This document shows, piece after piece, positions 46,637 to 54,053 of a stretch of DNA of 64,000 nt. This DNA comes from Planctomycetota bacterium (lineage in GTDB: Bacteria; Planctomycetota; UBA1135; GCA-002686595), in the NCBI GenBank assembly GCA_023150475.1, contig JAKLKU010000008.1:1-64000 (forward strand). Direction: 5' to 3'. The translations under genes and the position numbers were made by a program. Position 1 is the first letter of the stretch; every line of letters starts with the position of its first letter. Under the pieces are notes generated by a model. The model did not search any database, had not been told where the DNA came from, and was given only the letters and a program-made list of their open reading frames with translations.

Positions 46637-47539
46637 GTGCGGGTACTTGCGAAGTCGGTGAGGCGTTTCGTCGAGTTCCTGGTCGTTGTCTGCGCAGCCC
46701 CGCTCGTCGCGCTGGTCCTGTCGGTCGCTTGCGCGAGCGAGCCTCGGCCGTCGGACGCGCCTGCGAACGAACGGGTCGTCGCGGGCAGGCGGACGTTCGA
46801 GGCCGCGCCGGGTGATCCGGCCGTCCCGCGTCGCGAGCCCGCGGTCGCCGCAGTGTTGCCGGCCTGGGCGTTCACCGAGTACCGGCAGTACTGGACCGAC
46901 ACGTCGGAGTCGATCGAGCTCTTCGCGGACGGAACGTACTCGTGGAAGTCGTACGGACACTCCGCGGGCAGAAGGCCTTACGAAGAGCGGGGCAGCGTGC
47001 GGCTCGTCGGCGGTTGGCTCGAGCTCACGCGCGACGAAGGGCACGCGGGCGAAAGACGAGCCTCCGTTCCACGCGGCTGCGTCGCGCGGTGGCGCGAACG
47101 CCGTTGCTTCTTGCGCGAGCGAGACGTCGTGCGTTTCGCTAACGACGTCAACCGTGGCCTTCCGTTGGGCCCGCGGTTCTTGCTCGCCAAGGACTCGTCG
47201 CAGAGCGTGGAGTCCGAGCTCGAAGCGACGCTTCCGCCCGAGTACGCGGACTACGTGCTCGCCGAGCCCGTGATCGCGACCGTGCTCACCGCGGTCGATC
47301 GGCGCGCGCTCGGTGAACGCGGGGATCGCGTGGAGTTCACGCTCGATCGCGGCGCGGCGGACGGCTTGCGCGTCGGGCACGAGCTCTGGACGCTCGACCT
47401 GCCGTCGGCCGACGAGATTCCCTGGAGCGGCCGACTCGTCGAAGTCGGGGAGCACACGGCTCGCGGCCGCATGCGCTTCACGCCCTTCGTGCCGGCCGTC
47501 GGCTCGCGCCTGTCGACCCGTCATCCACGCGCGCCATGA
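46637..47539 (+). CDS. Lipoprotein of unknown function, tandem paralogue 1
   Basis: The protein is 300 residues from the GTG at 46637 (TTG 46631 also possible). The hydrophobic N-terminus ends in SVAC, a lipobox. A beta-rich domain includes SIELFADGTYSWKSYG and VRLVGGWLELTRDEG; a second part has ELEATLPPEYADYVLAEPVI and GRLVEVGEHTARGRMRFTPF. The same blocks occur in the same order in the next gene, so the two arose by tandem duplication. I recognise no known family. The next gene's frame opens at an ATG overlapping this stop. Confidence 0.75.
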   Translation: MRVLAKSVRRFVEFLVVVCAAPLVALVLSVACASEPRPSDAPANERVVAGRRTFEAAPGDPAVPRREPAVAAVLPAWAFTEYRQYWTDTSESIELFADGTYSWKSYGHSAGRRPYEERGSVRLVGGWLELTRDEGHAGERRASVPRGCVARWRERRCFLRERDVVRFANDVNRGLPLGPRFLLAKDSSQSVESELEATLPPEYADYVLAEPVIATVLTAVDRRALGERGDRVEFTLDRGAADGLRVGHELWTLDLPSADEIPWSGRLVEVGEHTARGRMRFTPFVPAVGSRLSTRHPRAP

Positions 47540-47682
47540 GCGCCGCACTTGCGGCCGTGCGCGTTTCGTGTCTGCGAAGGGAAAGCGTTTCGCATCGGCG
47601 CTACGCGTCCGTGAGTCCACCTTTGGCGGACGGTCCCCGCTTGCGCGAAGCCGTCTATATTGGTGCGCCCTTCGGTTCCACC

Positions 47683-48657
47683 GTGCCGCTCTTCCGCTCG
47701 CTTTCCCCACGCCTTCCCTCGTTGCCGTCCGCGACCTCGCGCGTCTCAGGGCGGGTCGCCGGGCCGGTCACGGGACTGGTCACCGGGCTGCTCGCCTGCC
47801 TCGCGTTCGTCGCCGCGTGCGGCGGTCCACGGACCATCCACACTGCGCTCGAAGGTGCCGCGCCGACCGCGCAGACGACGCGCGTGGTGCGCGCACCGCT
47901 CGGACTGCCCGAGTGGGCATTCGCGCGCTATGAGCGTGTGCAAGCGGGCACCGCTCCGGCGCACGCCGCGAACGCGATCGAGGCGAGCTTCGCGGAGCGC
48001 GAAGTGTTCGAGCTGCGGCGCGATGGGTCGTACACGTGGACCGCGATCGATGCGCATGGCACGCCGACGCGCGACGAGCTCGGTTGGGCGCGCTTCGAGG
48101 GCGGGTGGCTGATCCTCGACCCCGAGCACGACTCGATCATGCGCACGGTCGGCGCGAGCTCGCGAGCCGCCGTCGTGGCGTACGGTACGCAGCGCTGCTT
48201 CCTGCCCGAGGTCCAGCTCGCCGCCTTCTGCAACCTGGTCAACGCCGGCCGACGTCTGCCGAAGACGGCGATGCTCGCGCCGGAACTCGCGGAGCCCGTG
48301 GACGCGCCGGTGCAAGCCACGTTGCCGCTGCAGTTCGCGGCGAGGATCGTGCCCGAGCCCGTCGAGATGAAGGTGATCGAGACGGTGACCGAACGCCACG
48401 GCGTGCCGCTCAACAACGGCATCGAGTTCGTCGTCGACGCGGGTTGGGCGCGCGGTCTGCGTCCCGGGATGCAGGTGCACCTGCTGAACGTCCCTGCGAG
48501 CGAGAAGTCGTGGCCCGGCCGGCTGATCGAAGTCCACCAGAAGTGGGCGCGCGGTCGGATGCGTTCGACCGACTTCCTGCCGAAGGTCGGCGCGAAGTTG
48601 TCGACCCGCGAGCCGAAGTCGAACGGCGCGGCGAGAGCCGCGAAATCGCCGCGCTGA
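47683..48657 (+). CDS. Lipoprotein of unknown function, tandem paralogue 2
   Basis: The protein is 324 residues from the GTG at 47683. The frame is open to an ATG at 47536 that overlaps the previous stop, but that start would bury the signal segment 70 residues in. The signal ends in the lipobox FVAAC. Blocks matching paralogue 1 are VFELRRDGSYTWTAID, RFEGGWLILDPEHDS, AFCNLVNAGRRLP, VQATLPLQFAARIVPEPVEM and GRLIEVHQKWARGRMRSTDF. The conserved layout suggests a two-domain envelope protein. Function is not assigned. Confidence 0.75.
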   Translation: MPLFRSLSPRLPSLPSATSRVSGRVAGPVTGLVTGLLACLAFVAACGGPRTIHTALEGAAPTAQTTRVVRAPLGLPEWAFARYERVQAGTAPAHAANAIEASFAEREVFELRRDGSYTWTAIDAHGTPTRDELGWARFEGGWLILDPEHDSIMRTVGASSRAAVVAYGTQRCFLPEVQLAAFCNLVNAGRRLPKTAMLAPELAEPVDAPVQATLPLQFAARIVPEPVEMKVIETVTERHGVPLNNGIEFVVDAGWARGLRPGMQVHLLNVPASEKSWPGRLIEVHQKWARGRMRSTDFLPKVGAKLSTREPKSNGAARAAKSPR

Positions 48658-48689
48658 ATGTGTCGCGCTCGCGTCGGTAACCTGACGCC

Positions 48690-50543
48690 ATGCGCAACGC
48701 GACTTGGCTCGGGATCCTTTCGTCGATCGCCATCTCGGCCTGTGGCGCGGCGAGCGGCGGCTGTGCGAGCCGCGGCACCGCCGCGCCGGAGCTCGGTGCC
48801 TCGCTCGAGGGCTTGGACTGGCTGGTCGGCGACTGGCGGAGCGAGTCCGCGGGCGGGCCGGTCTACGAGCGGTGGTCGCGGTCGGGTCCGGAGCGGCTGG
48901 AGAACGAGACCTACCGGCTCTGCTCGGGCACGCGGATCGTCGACGAGCGCTCGGCGATCACGCTCGCCGGCGGCGCAGCGCGGCTCGTCAGCGGCGCGCT
49001 GAGTTGGTCGCTCGTCGAAAGCGACGGGCGCCGCTGCGTCTTCGCGGCGGACGCGCACCGCGAGCGCATCGAGCTCGGCCACACCGAGCTCGGACACATC
49101 GAGCTCGGCCACACCGAGCTCGGCCACACCGAGCTCGGGGGCACCGAGCTCGGCCACATCGAGCTCGAGCGCACGGACGCGTCGCACCTGCGCGTGGTCC
49201 TGCAGTTCGGCGACACGCGCTCCGAGCAGTCCTTCGTGCGGCTCGATCCGACGACGCAGCGAATCGAGGACCTCGCGCCGCCGCCGCTCGGCCGGTTCGT
49301 CGGCGCGGTCACGTGCGCCGGCGAACGGCTCGAGACGAGCGTCTGGTTGCGCGAGGAAGAGGGGCACCTGGTGGCGAGCACGTCGACGCCGTCCTCGTTG
49401 CAGTGGAACGTGCCGTGCGTCGAAGTGTGTTGGGACGCGCCGTGGCTCACGCTGCGCGTCGCCGACGGCGAGCGCGTGCTCTCGCTGCCGCTGCGACACG
49501 ACGGGTCGCGCCTCGTCGGGCGCGTGGACGAAGGCGAGCTCACGCTGGAGATCGAGCTCGCACTCACGACGGAAGTCGACACGCCGGCGAGCGGCGTGCG
49601 CATCGAGCCCGCGACCGTCTCGCGCGACGGGTGGCGCGCCGCGGCGAACGTGTTCACGAGCGTCCAACCGGCGACCGCGCGTCGCGCGGCCGTCGTTTTG
49701 CTCCCCGGCACGGGGCAGCGGCGCAAGGAGGAGCACAACGGTTGGGCGCTCCGGCTCGCCGAGCGCGGCGTCGTCGTCGTGGCCTTCGACAAGCGCAACG
49801 TGACCGAGTTCCCGGAGCTCGAGCTGCGCGAGCGGCCGACGGACATCGGACGCGTCGACGACCTGGTGGCGGACGCGCTCGCAGCGATCGAGCTCCTGCG
49901 CGCCCGCGCCGACGTCGATCCGGCTCGCGTCGGCGTGTTCGGCTTCAGCCAAGGCGCGGTCCTTGCGCCGTTGATCGCCGCGCGTGATCCGCGGCTCGCG
50001 TTCGTCGTCGCGGTGTCCGGCAACGCGACCACCGACGCGGAGTTCATCGTCGAGCAGGCGCTCGGGCGGCTCACCCGCGCGGGCTACGACGAGCGCGTGC
50101 GGCAGCGAGCGCGCGAGCTCTGGCAGCGACTCTTCGCGTTCACCGACGAGCTCACGGGCGCGGACGCGTTGCAGACAGACCTCGACGCGGCGCACGCCGC
50201 GGGTTGGGGCCGCATCGCGTTGCCGCGGTACGTGCCGAACGCAGACGAGCGGCGGCACTCGATGACCTGGAACTCGTGGAAGCTCGACCCGGCGGCCGCG
50301 TGGCGCGCGAGCTCCTGCCCGGCGCTCGTCGTGCTCGGCTCCCGCGACGAACGGATCCCGGTCGCCCGGAGCGTCGAGATCCTCACGCCGCTCTTCGCGT
50401 CGTCGGGTGGCGCGCGGACCGTGCGCGTGTTCGCGGAGGCCGACCACCAGCTCCGCGTCGTCCCGCCCGGCGCTGCGTTTCGCTGGCCGCGTTTCGCGGA
50501 CGGCTACGTCGAGCTCGTCACTGATTGGATCGCCGCGCGCTGA
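48690..50543 (+). CDS. Lipoprotein: lipocalin-like domain plus alpha/beta hydrolase
   Basis: The 617-residue protein has a lipobox (AISAC). An N-terminal domain starting LEGLDWLVGDWRSES resembles DUF6265/lipocalin-like exported domains. It carries an in-frame expansion of the pentapeptide ELGHT, encoded by 15-base units. The C-terminal half (about residues 320-617) is an alpha/beta hydrolase, with VVLLPGTGQRRKEEHNGWAL, the nucleophile elbow GVFGFSQGA, PALVVLGSRDERIPV before the acidic residue, and FAEADHQLRVV with the catalytic His. Substrate unknown. Its stop lies in a 30-bp repeat that also encodes the tail of the convergent gene. Confidence 0.83.
   Translation: MRNATWLGILSSIAISACGAASGGCASRGTAAPELGASLEGLDWLVGDWRSESAGGPVYERWSRSGPERLENETYRLCSGTRIVDERSAITLAGGAARLVSGALSWSLVESDGRRCVFAADAHRERIELGHTELGHIELGHTELGHTELGGTELGHIELERTDASHLRVVLQFGDTRSEQSFVRLDPTTQRIEDLAPPPLGRFVGAVTCAGERLETSVWLREEEGHLVASTSTPSSLQWNVPCVEVCWDAPWLTLRVADGERVLSLPLRHDGSRLVGRVDEGELTLEIELALTTEVDTPASGVRIEPATVSRDGWRAAANVFTSVQPATARRAAVVLLPGTGQRRKEEHNGWALRLAERGVVVVAFDKRNVTEFPELELRERPTDIGRVDDLVADALAAIELLRARADVDPARVGVFGFSQGAVLAPLIAARDPRLAFVVAVSGNATTDAEFIVEQALGRLTRAGYDERVRQRARELWQRLFAFTDELTGADALQTDLDAAHAAGWGRIALPRYVPNADERRHSMTWNSWKLDPAAAWRASSCPALVVLGSRDERIPVARSVEILTPLFASSGGARTVRVFAEADHQLRVVPPGAAFRWPRFADGYVELVTDWIAAR
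49071..49175 (+). repeat. In-frame 15-bp repeat encoding ELGHT
   Basis: Seven 15-base units (consensus gagctcggccacacc) run in frame inside the hydrolase lipoprotein gene and encode ELGHT, ELGHI, ELGHT, ELGHT, ELGGT, ELGHI and ELERT. Near identity at third codon positions points to recent slippage. The repeat sits in a predicted strand-loop part of the N-terminal lipocalin-like domain, and copy number may vary between strains. Confidence 0.85.
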
Positions 50544-51057
50544 CGCGCGTTTCGCCGGATGGCCGCGCGCGGACGCGCGTGCCGCGGGATCGCCCCGCGC
50601 CGACGCGCGGGCCGGGCGTCGGTCGCCGTCGAGGCGGGCACGCGGGCGCGTCGTCGGCGCGGTCGGCGAGCACGAGCTCGCGTGACGCGACGAAGAGCGT
50701 CTTGAAGACTCGCGCGAGGTCGCAGCGCGGCAGGCCCGGCGGCGCTTCGTCGAGCACGCGGCGCAGCATGTCGCGCTCGCGCACCGGATCCGCGGCGGGC
50801 AGGCCGTGTTTCGCTTTCTCGCGAGCGATCTCGAGCGCGAGACGGGCCCGCGCCTGCACGTCGGCGGCGAGGCGCGCATTCAAGCGGTCCATGCGGGCGC
50901 GCAAGGCTCGCACCGCGGTCGGCACGCTCGCGCTCTGCGCCGAGACGCTCGCTCCGGGGACGGCGGCGCGAGCCGCGGCGCCCGTGCGACGCGACTCGGC
51001 GGCACGCGGCGCGCGCTCGACGTTCGTTCGCCGGCGTTGCTGCTTCTTCCGAGCCAA
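50518..51057 (-). CDS. Chorismate mutase type II-like protein
   Basis: This 179-residue protein contains an AroQ-type chorismate mutase-like helical domain at about residues 45-130. It aligns by eye with the E. coli pattern: VRALRARMDRLNARLAADVQ, ARARLALEIAREKAKHGLP, DPVRERDMLRRVL and ARVFKTLFVASRELVL, including Arg and Lys positions equivalent to the active site (EIAREKAKHG; PVRER). A basic 40-residue N-terminus and an Arg-rich tail flank it. The tail is encoded by a 30-bp repeat and may not be functional. Its 3' end overlaps the hydrolase gene by 26 bases. Confidence 0.68.
   Translation of the reverse strand: MARKKQQRRRTNVERAPRAAESRRTGAAARAAVPGASVSAQSASVPTAVRALRARMDRLNARLAADVQARARLALEIAREKAKHGLPAADPVRERDMLRRVLDEAPPGLPRCDLARVFKTLFVASRELVLADRADDAPACPPRRRPTPGPRVGAGRSRGTRVRARPSGETRVSARRSNQ
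50528..50617. repeat. 30-bp repeat spanning two convergent 3' ends
   Basis: Three 30-base units start at 50528, 50558 and 50588, each beginning gat-g/c-gcc and containing gacgcgcg. In unit 1 the triplet at 50541-50543 is TGA, the stop of the hydrolase gene; in units 2 and 3 the corresponding triplets are GGA and CGA. On the minus strand the array encodes the Arg-rich tail of the chorismate-mutase-like protein. Confidence 0.7.
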
Positions 51058-51083
51058 GCGCGACGGATGGTAACGTCGGCGCG

Positions 51084-53876
51084 ATGACGACCGAGCGCGA
51101 GAACTTGGCGAAGCGCGCGCCGCGCGCCGCGCGGGCGCCGGAGGTGCTCGCGCCCGCCGGCGACGCGGACGCGCTCGCCGCGGCGCTCGCCGCAGGCGCC
51201 GACGCGGTCTACTTCGGCCTCGCCGAGGGTTTCAACGCGCGGGCTCGCGCCGGCAACTTCGAGCTCGCGAACCTCGCCGAGACCGTCGCGCGGATCCACC
51301 GCGCCGGAGCCAAGGCCTACCTCGCGCTCAACACGTTGGTGTTCGAGGAGGAGCTCGCTTTCGTCGAGCGTTTGATCGTCCGCGCGGACGAATGCGGCAT
51401 CGACGCGTTGATCGTGCAGGATCCGGCGGTCGCGCTCGTCGCGCGCGAGCTCGCGCCCGGCCTCGAAGTGCACGCGAGCACGCAGATGACGATCTCGAGC
51501 CCGGAAGCGGCGCGTTTCGCCGCGAGCCTCGGCGTGACGCGCGTCGTCGTGCCGCGCGAGCTCTCGGTGCCGGAGATCCGCCGTTTCGCCGCGGGCACCG
51601 AGCTCGAGCTCGAAGTGTTCGTCCACGGCGCGTTGTGCGTCGCGTGGTCGGGCCAGTGCCTGACGTCGGCGACGTGGAGCGGCCGCTCGGCGAACCGCGG
51701 CGAGTGCGCGCAGTCGTGTCGGTTGCCGTACGACTTGATCGTCGACGGCGAACGGCGCGAGCTCGGCGACGTGAAGTACCTGCTCTCGCCGAAGGACCTC
51801 GCCGGCGTGCGCGCGATCGCCGAGCTCGTCGACGTCGGCGTGCACGGGCTCAAGATCGAAGGCCGGCAGAAGAGCGCGCCGTACGTGTTCACGGCGACGG
51901 CGTTGTACCGCCGCCAGCTCGATCGGCTCGCCGCGGGCGCCGAGTCGCAGGGCGAGCCGCTCGCCGGCGACCTGTTGCGCGCGAGCCTCGCGTACACCCG
52001 CGGCTTCGGCGACGGGTTCCTCGGCGGGTCGGATCACCAGACGCTGGTCGAAGGCCGTTTCCCGAAACATCGCGGCGTCTACGTCGGCCGGGTGGCGAAG
52101 GTCGAACGCGAGCGCGTGTTCGTCGAGCGCGACGAAGCAGGCCGGCCGTGGACCGGTGCGCTCGCCGCGGACGAGCCGCGTGGTGCGCCGCAAGGCGTTC
52201 CGTCGGCCGCGCTCGCGGGTTTCGGCGGCGCGGCGGACGCGAGCGACGGTCCGCGCGCGGCCGAGCTCGACCTGCGCGCCGGCATGGGCGTCGTGTTCGA
52301 CGACGGCGAGCCCGAGAACCCCAACGAGCCCGGCGGGCCGGTCTTCGGCGTGGAGCGGACGCCGCACGGTTGGCTCTTGCGTTTCGGCGTGCCGGGCCCG
52401 GACCTCGCGCGCGTGCGGCCGGGCATGCGCGTGTGGGCGAGCGGCGATCCGACGATCGTGCGCGAGACCGAGCGCGTGGTCGCGGCGCAGGAGCCGACCG
52501 GCCGCATCGCCGTCGAGCTCGTCGTGAGCGGTCGAGCGGGAGAGCCACTCGTCGTCGACGCACGCGCAAGCCACGCGACGGCGCGAGTCGCGTCGGCCGC
52601 GCGGCTCGAGCGCGCGTCGGGGCGCGGCCTCGCGCGTGACGTGCTCGCGGAGAAACTCGCGAGCTTCGGCGGCACGCCGTTCCGGCTCGGGGCGCTCGAA
52701 CTCGGCGCGCTCGAGAGCGGCTTGCACTTGCCGGTGTCCGAGTTGAAGGCGTTGAAACGCGCGTTGGTCGACGCGCTCTTGCCGCAGATCGAGCGTGGGC
52801 CGCGCGCGGCACGCGGCGCCGCGAGCTCGTTCGAAGTTCGCGAGCGGCGAGCTGCGTCCCGTGCGTCGACGGATGCTGCGCGCGCCGCTGCCACACGCGA
52901 CGCTGCCGTGCGCGACGCTGCCGGGCGCGACGGGTCGGCGCGCGGCATGCCCGAGTCAGGCATGCCCGAACTCGTCGCGCTGTGCCGCGAGGACGCGCAG
53001 CTCGACGCGGCGATCGAGCTCGGCCTCGCCGAGGTCGAGCTCGACTGGATGGAGCTCGTCGGGCTCGCGCGCGCCGTCGAACGCGCGCGCCGCGCCGGTT
53101 TGCGCGTCGTGCTCGCGACCGTGCGCGTGCAGAAACCCGGCGAAGAAGGTTACGACCAACGTCTCGCCGCGCTCGAGCCCGACGGCGTGCTCGTGCGCCA
53201 CTGGGGCGCGCTCGTGCACTTCGAGGAACATGCGCGGAAAGCCGCCCCGGAACATGCCCCGGAACATGCCCCGGAACATGCCCAGGAACACGCGCGAGCA
53301 CACGGCAAGCCGGTGTTGCACGGCGACTTCTCGCTCAACGTCACGAACTCGCTGACGGCGCGCGAGCTCTTCGCGCGCGGGCTCGCCACGTTGACGCCGG
53401 CGCACGACCTCGACCGCACGCAGCTCGCCGCGCTGTGCGCCGCGTCGGATCCCGAGCGTTTCACCGTCGTGCTGCAGCACCGCATGCCGACGTTTCATAC
53501 CGAGCACTGCGTCTACGCGCACCTGCTCTCGCACGGCCGCGACTTCCGCACGTGCGGTCGGCCCTGCGAACGCCGGCGCGTTTCGCTCGGCGACGCTCGC
53601 GGCCACGAGCATCCGGTGATCGTCGACGTCGGTTGCCGCAACACCGTGTTCCACCACGAGCCGCAGAGCTCCGCCGAGCTCGTTCCGGAACTGCTCGCGC
53701 GCGGCGTGCGCCGTTTCCGCGTCGAGTTCGTCCGCGAGGGCCGCGAAGAGGCGGCGCGCGTGCTCGCGGCCTACCGCGAGCTGCTCGCGGGCCGCATCGA
53801 CCCCGAAACGGCGCTTGCGCGTGCCCGCGCCGCGGCGCGGATCGGCGTCACGTCCGAGATGAGCGTGATGCGCTGA
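51084..53876 (+). CDS. Peptidase U32 family protein, long two-part form
   Basis: The protein is 930 residues from the ATG at 51084. The N-terminal U32 domain has VLAPAGDADALAAALAAGAD, VYFGLAEGFNARARAGNF, the YLALNTLVFEEE segment, VHGALCVAWSGQCLTSATW, SANRGECAQSCRLPYDL and HGLKIEGRQKS, which include the family's Cys positions. A DUF3656-like middle and a C-terminal part with HTEHCVYAHLLSHGRDFRTC follow, as in the long collagenase-like form (RlhA/YdcP type). U32 members act in tRNA or rRNA hydroxylation or in peptidase reactions; which applies here is open. An insert contains a PEHA repeat. It is a single gene with its start 26 bases from the divergent neighbour. Confidence 0.88.
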   Translation: MTTERENLAKRAPRAARAPEVLAPAGDADALAAALAAGADAVYFGLAEGFNARARAGNFELANLAETVARIHRAGAKAYLALNTLVFEEELAFVERLIVRADECGIDALIVQDPAVALVARELAPGLEVHASTQMTISSPEAARFAASLGVTRVVVPRELSVPEIRRFAAGTELELEVFVHGALCVAWSGQCLTSATWSGRSANRGECAQSCRLPYDLIVDGERRELGDVKYLLSPKDLAGVRAIAELVDVGVHGLKIEGRQKSAPYVFTATALYRRQLDRLAAGAESQGEPLAGDLLRASLAYTRGFGDGFLGGSDHQTLVEGRFPKHRGVYVGRVAKVERERVFVERDEAGRPWTGALAADEPRGAPQGVPSAALAGFGGAADASDGPRAAELDLRAGMGVVFDDGEPENPNEPGGPVFGVERTPHGWLLRFGVPGPDLARVRPGMRVWASGDPTIVRETERVVAAQEPTGRIAVELVVSGRAGEPLVVDARASHATARVASAARLERASGRGLARDVLAEKLASFGGTPFRLGALELGALESGLHLPVSELKALKRALVDALLPQIERGPRAARGAASSFEVRERRAASRASTDAARAAATRDAAVRDAAGRDGSARGMPESGMPELVALCREDAQLDAAIELGLAEVELDWMELVGLARAVERARRAGLRVVLATVRVQKPGEEGYDQRLAALEPDGVLVRHWGALVHFEEHARKAAPEHAPEHAPEHAQEHARAHGKPVLHGDFSLNVTNSLTARELFARGLATLTPAHDLDRTQLAALCAASDPERFTVVLQHRMPTFHTEHCVYAHLLSHGRDFRTCGRPCERRRVSLGDARGHEHPVIVDVGCRNTVFHHEPQSSAELVPELLARGVRRFRVEFVREGREEAARVLAAYRELLAGRIDPETALARARAAARIGVTSEMSVMR
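53247..53294 (+). repeat. In-frame 12-bp repeat encoding PEHA
   Basis: Four 12-base units inside the U32 gene encode PEHA, PEHA, PEHA and QEHA (consensus ccggaacatgcc); the first three are identical at the base level. They extend a variable loop between conserved blocks and follow the related EEHARKA. Recent slippage is likely. Confidence 0.85.
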
Positions 53877-53906
53877 GCTCGGCGTCCGGCGCGCCCCACG
53901 CGCGCG

Positions 53907-54020
53907 GCGTGACCATCGAGCTGCCGTGCGCAGCGTGACCATGGAGCTGCCGTGCGCAGCGTGACCATCGATCCGCCGCGCGCAGCGTGAGCATCGATCC
54001 GCCGCGCGCAGCGCGAGCAC
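53907..54020. repeat. 26-bp tandem array before hydrolase gene
   Basis: Units start at 53907, 53933, 53959, 53985 and, in part, 54011, each beginning gcgtgaccat or gcgtgagcat. The first two differ by one base, and the next two share an atcgatccgccg version. The array fills most of the 177 bases between the U32 stop and the secreted hydrolase start, so any promoter of the hydrolase gene is inside or against it. Confidence 0.85.
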
Positions 54021-54053
54021 CGGGTACCATGATCGGCCTCGAGGAGGCGATCC

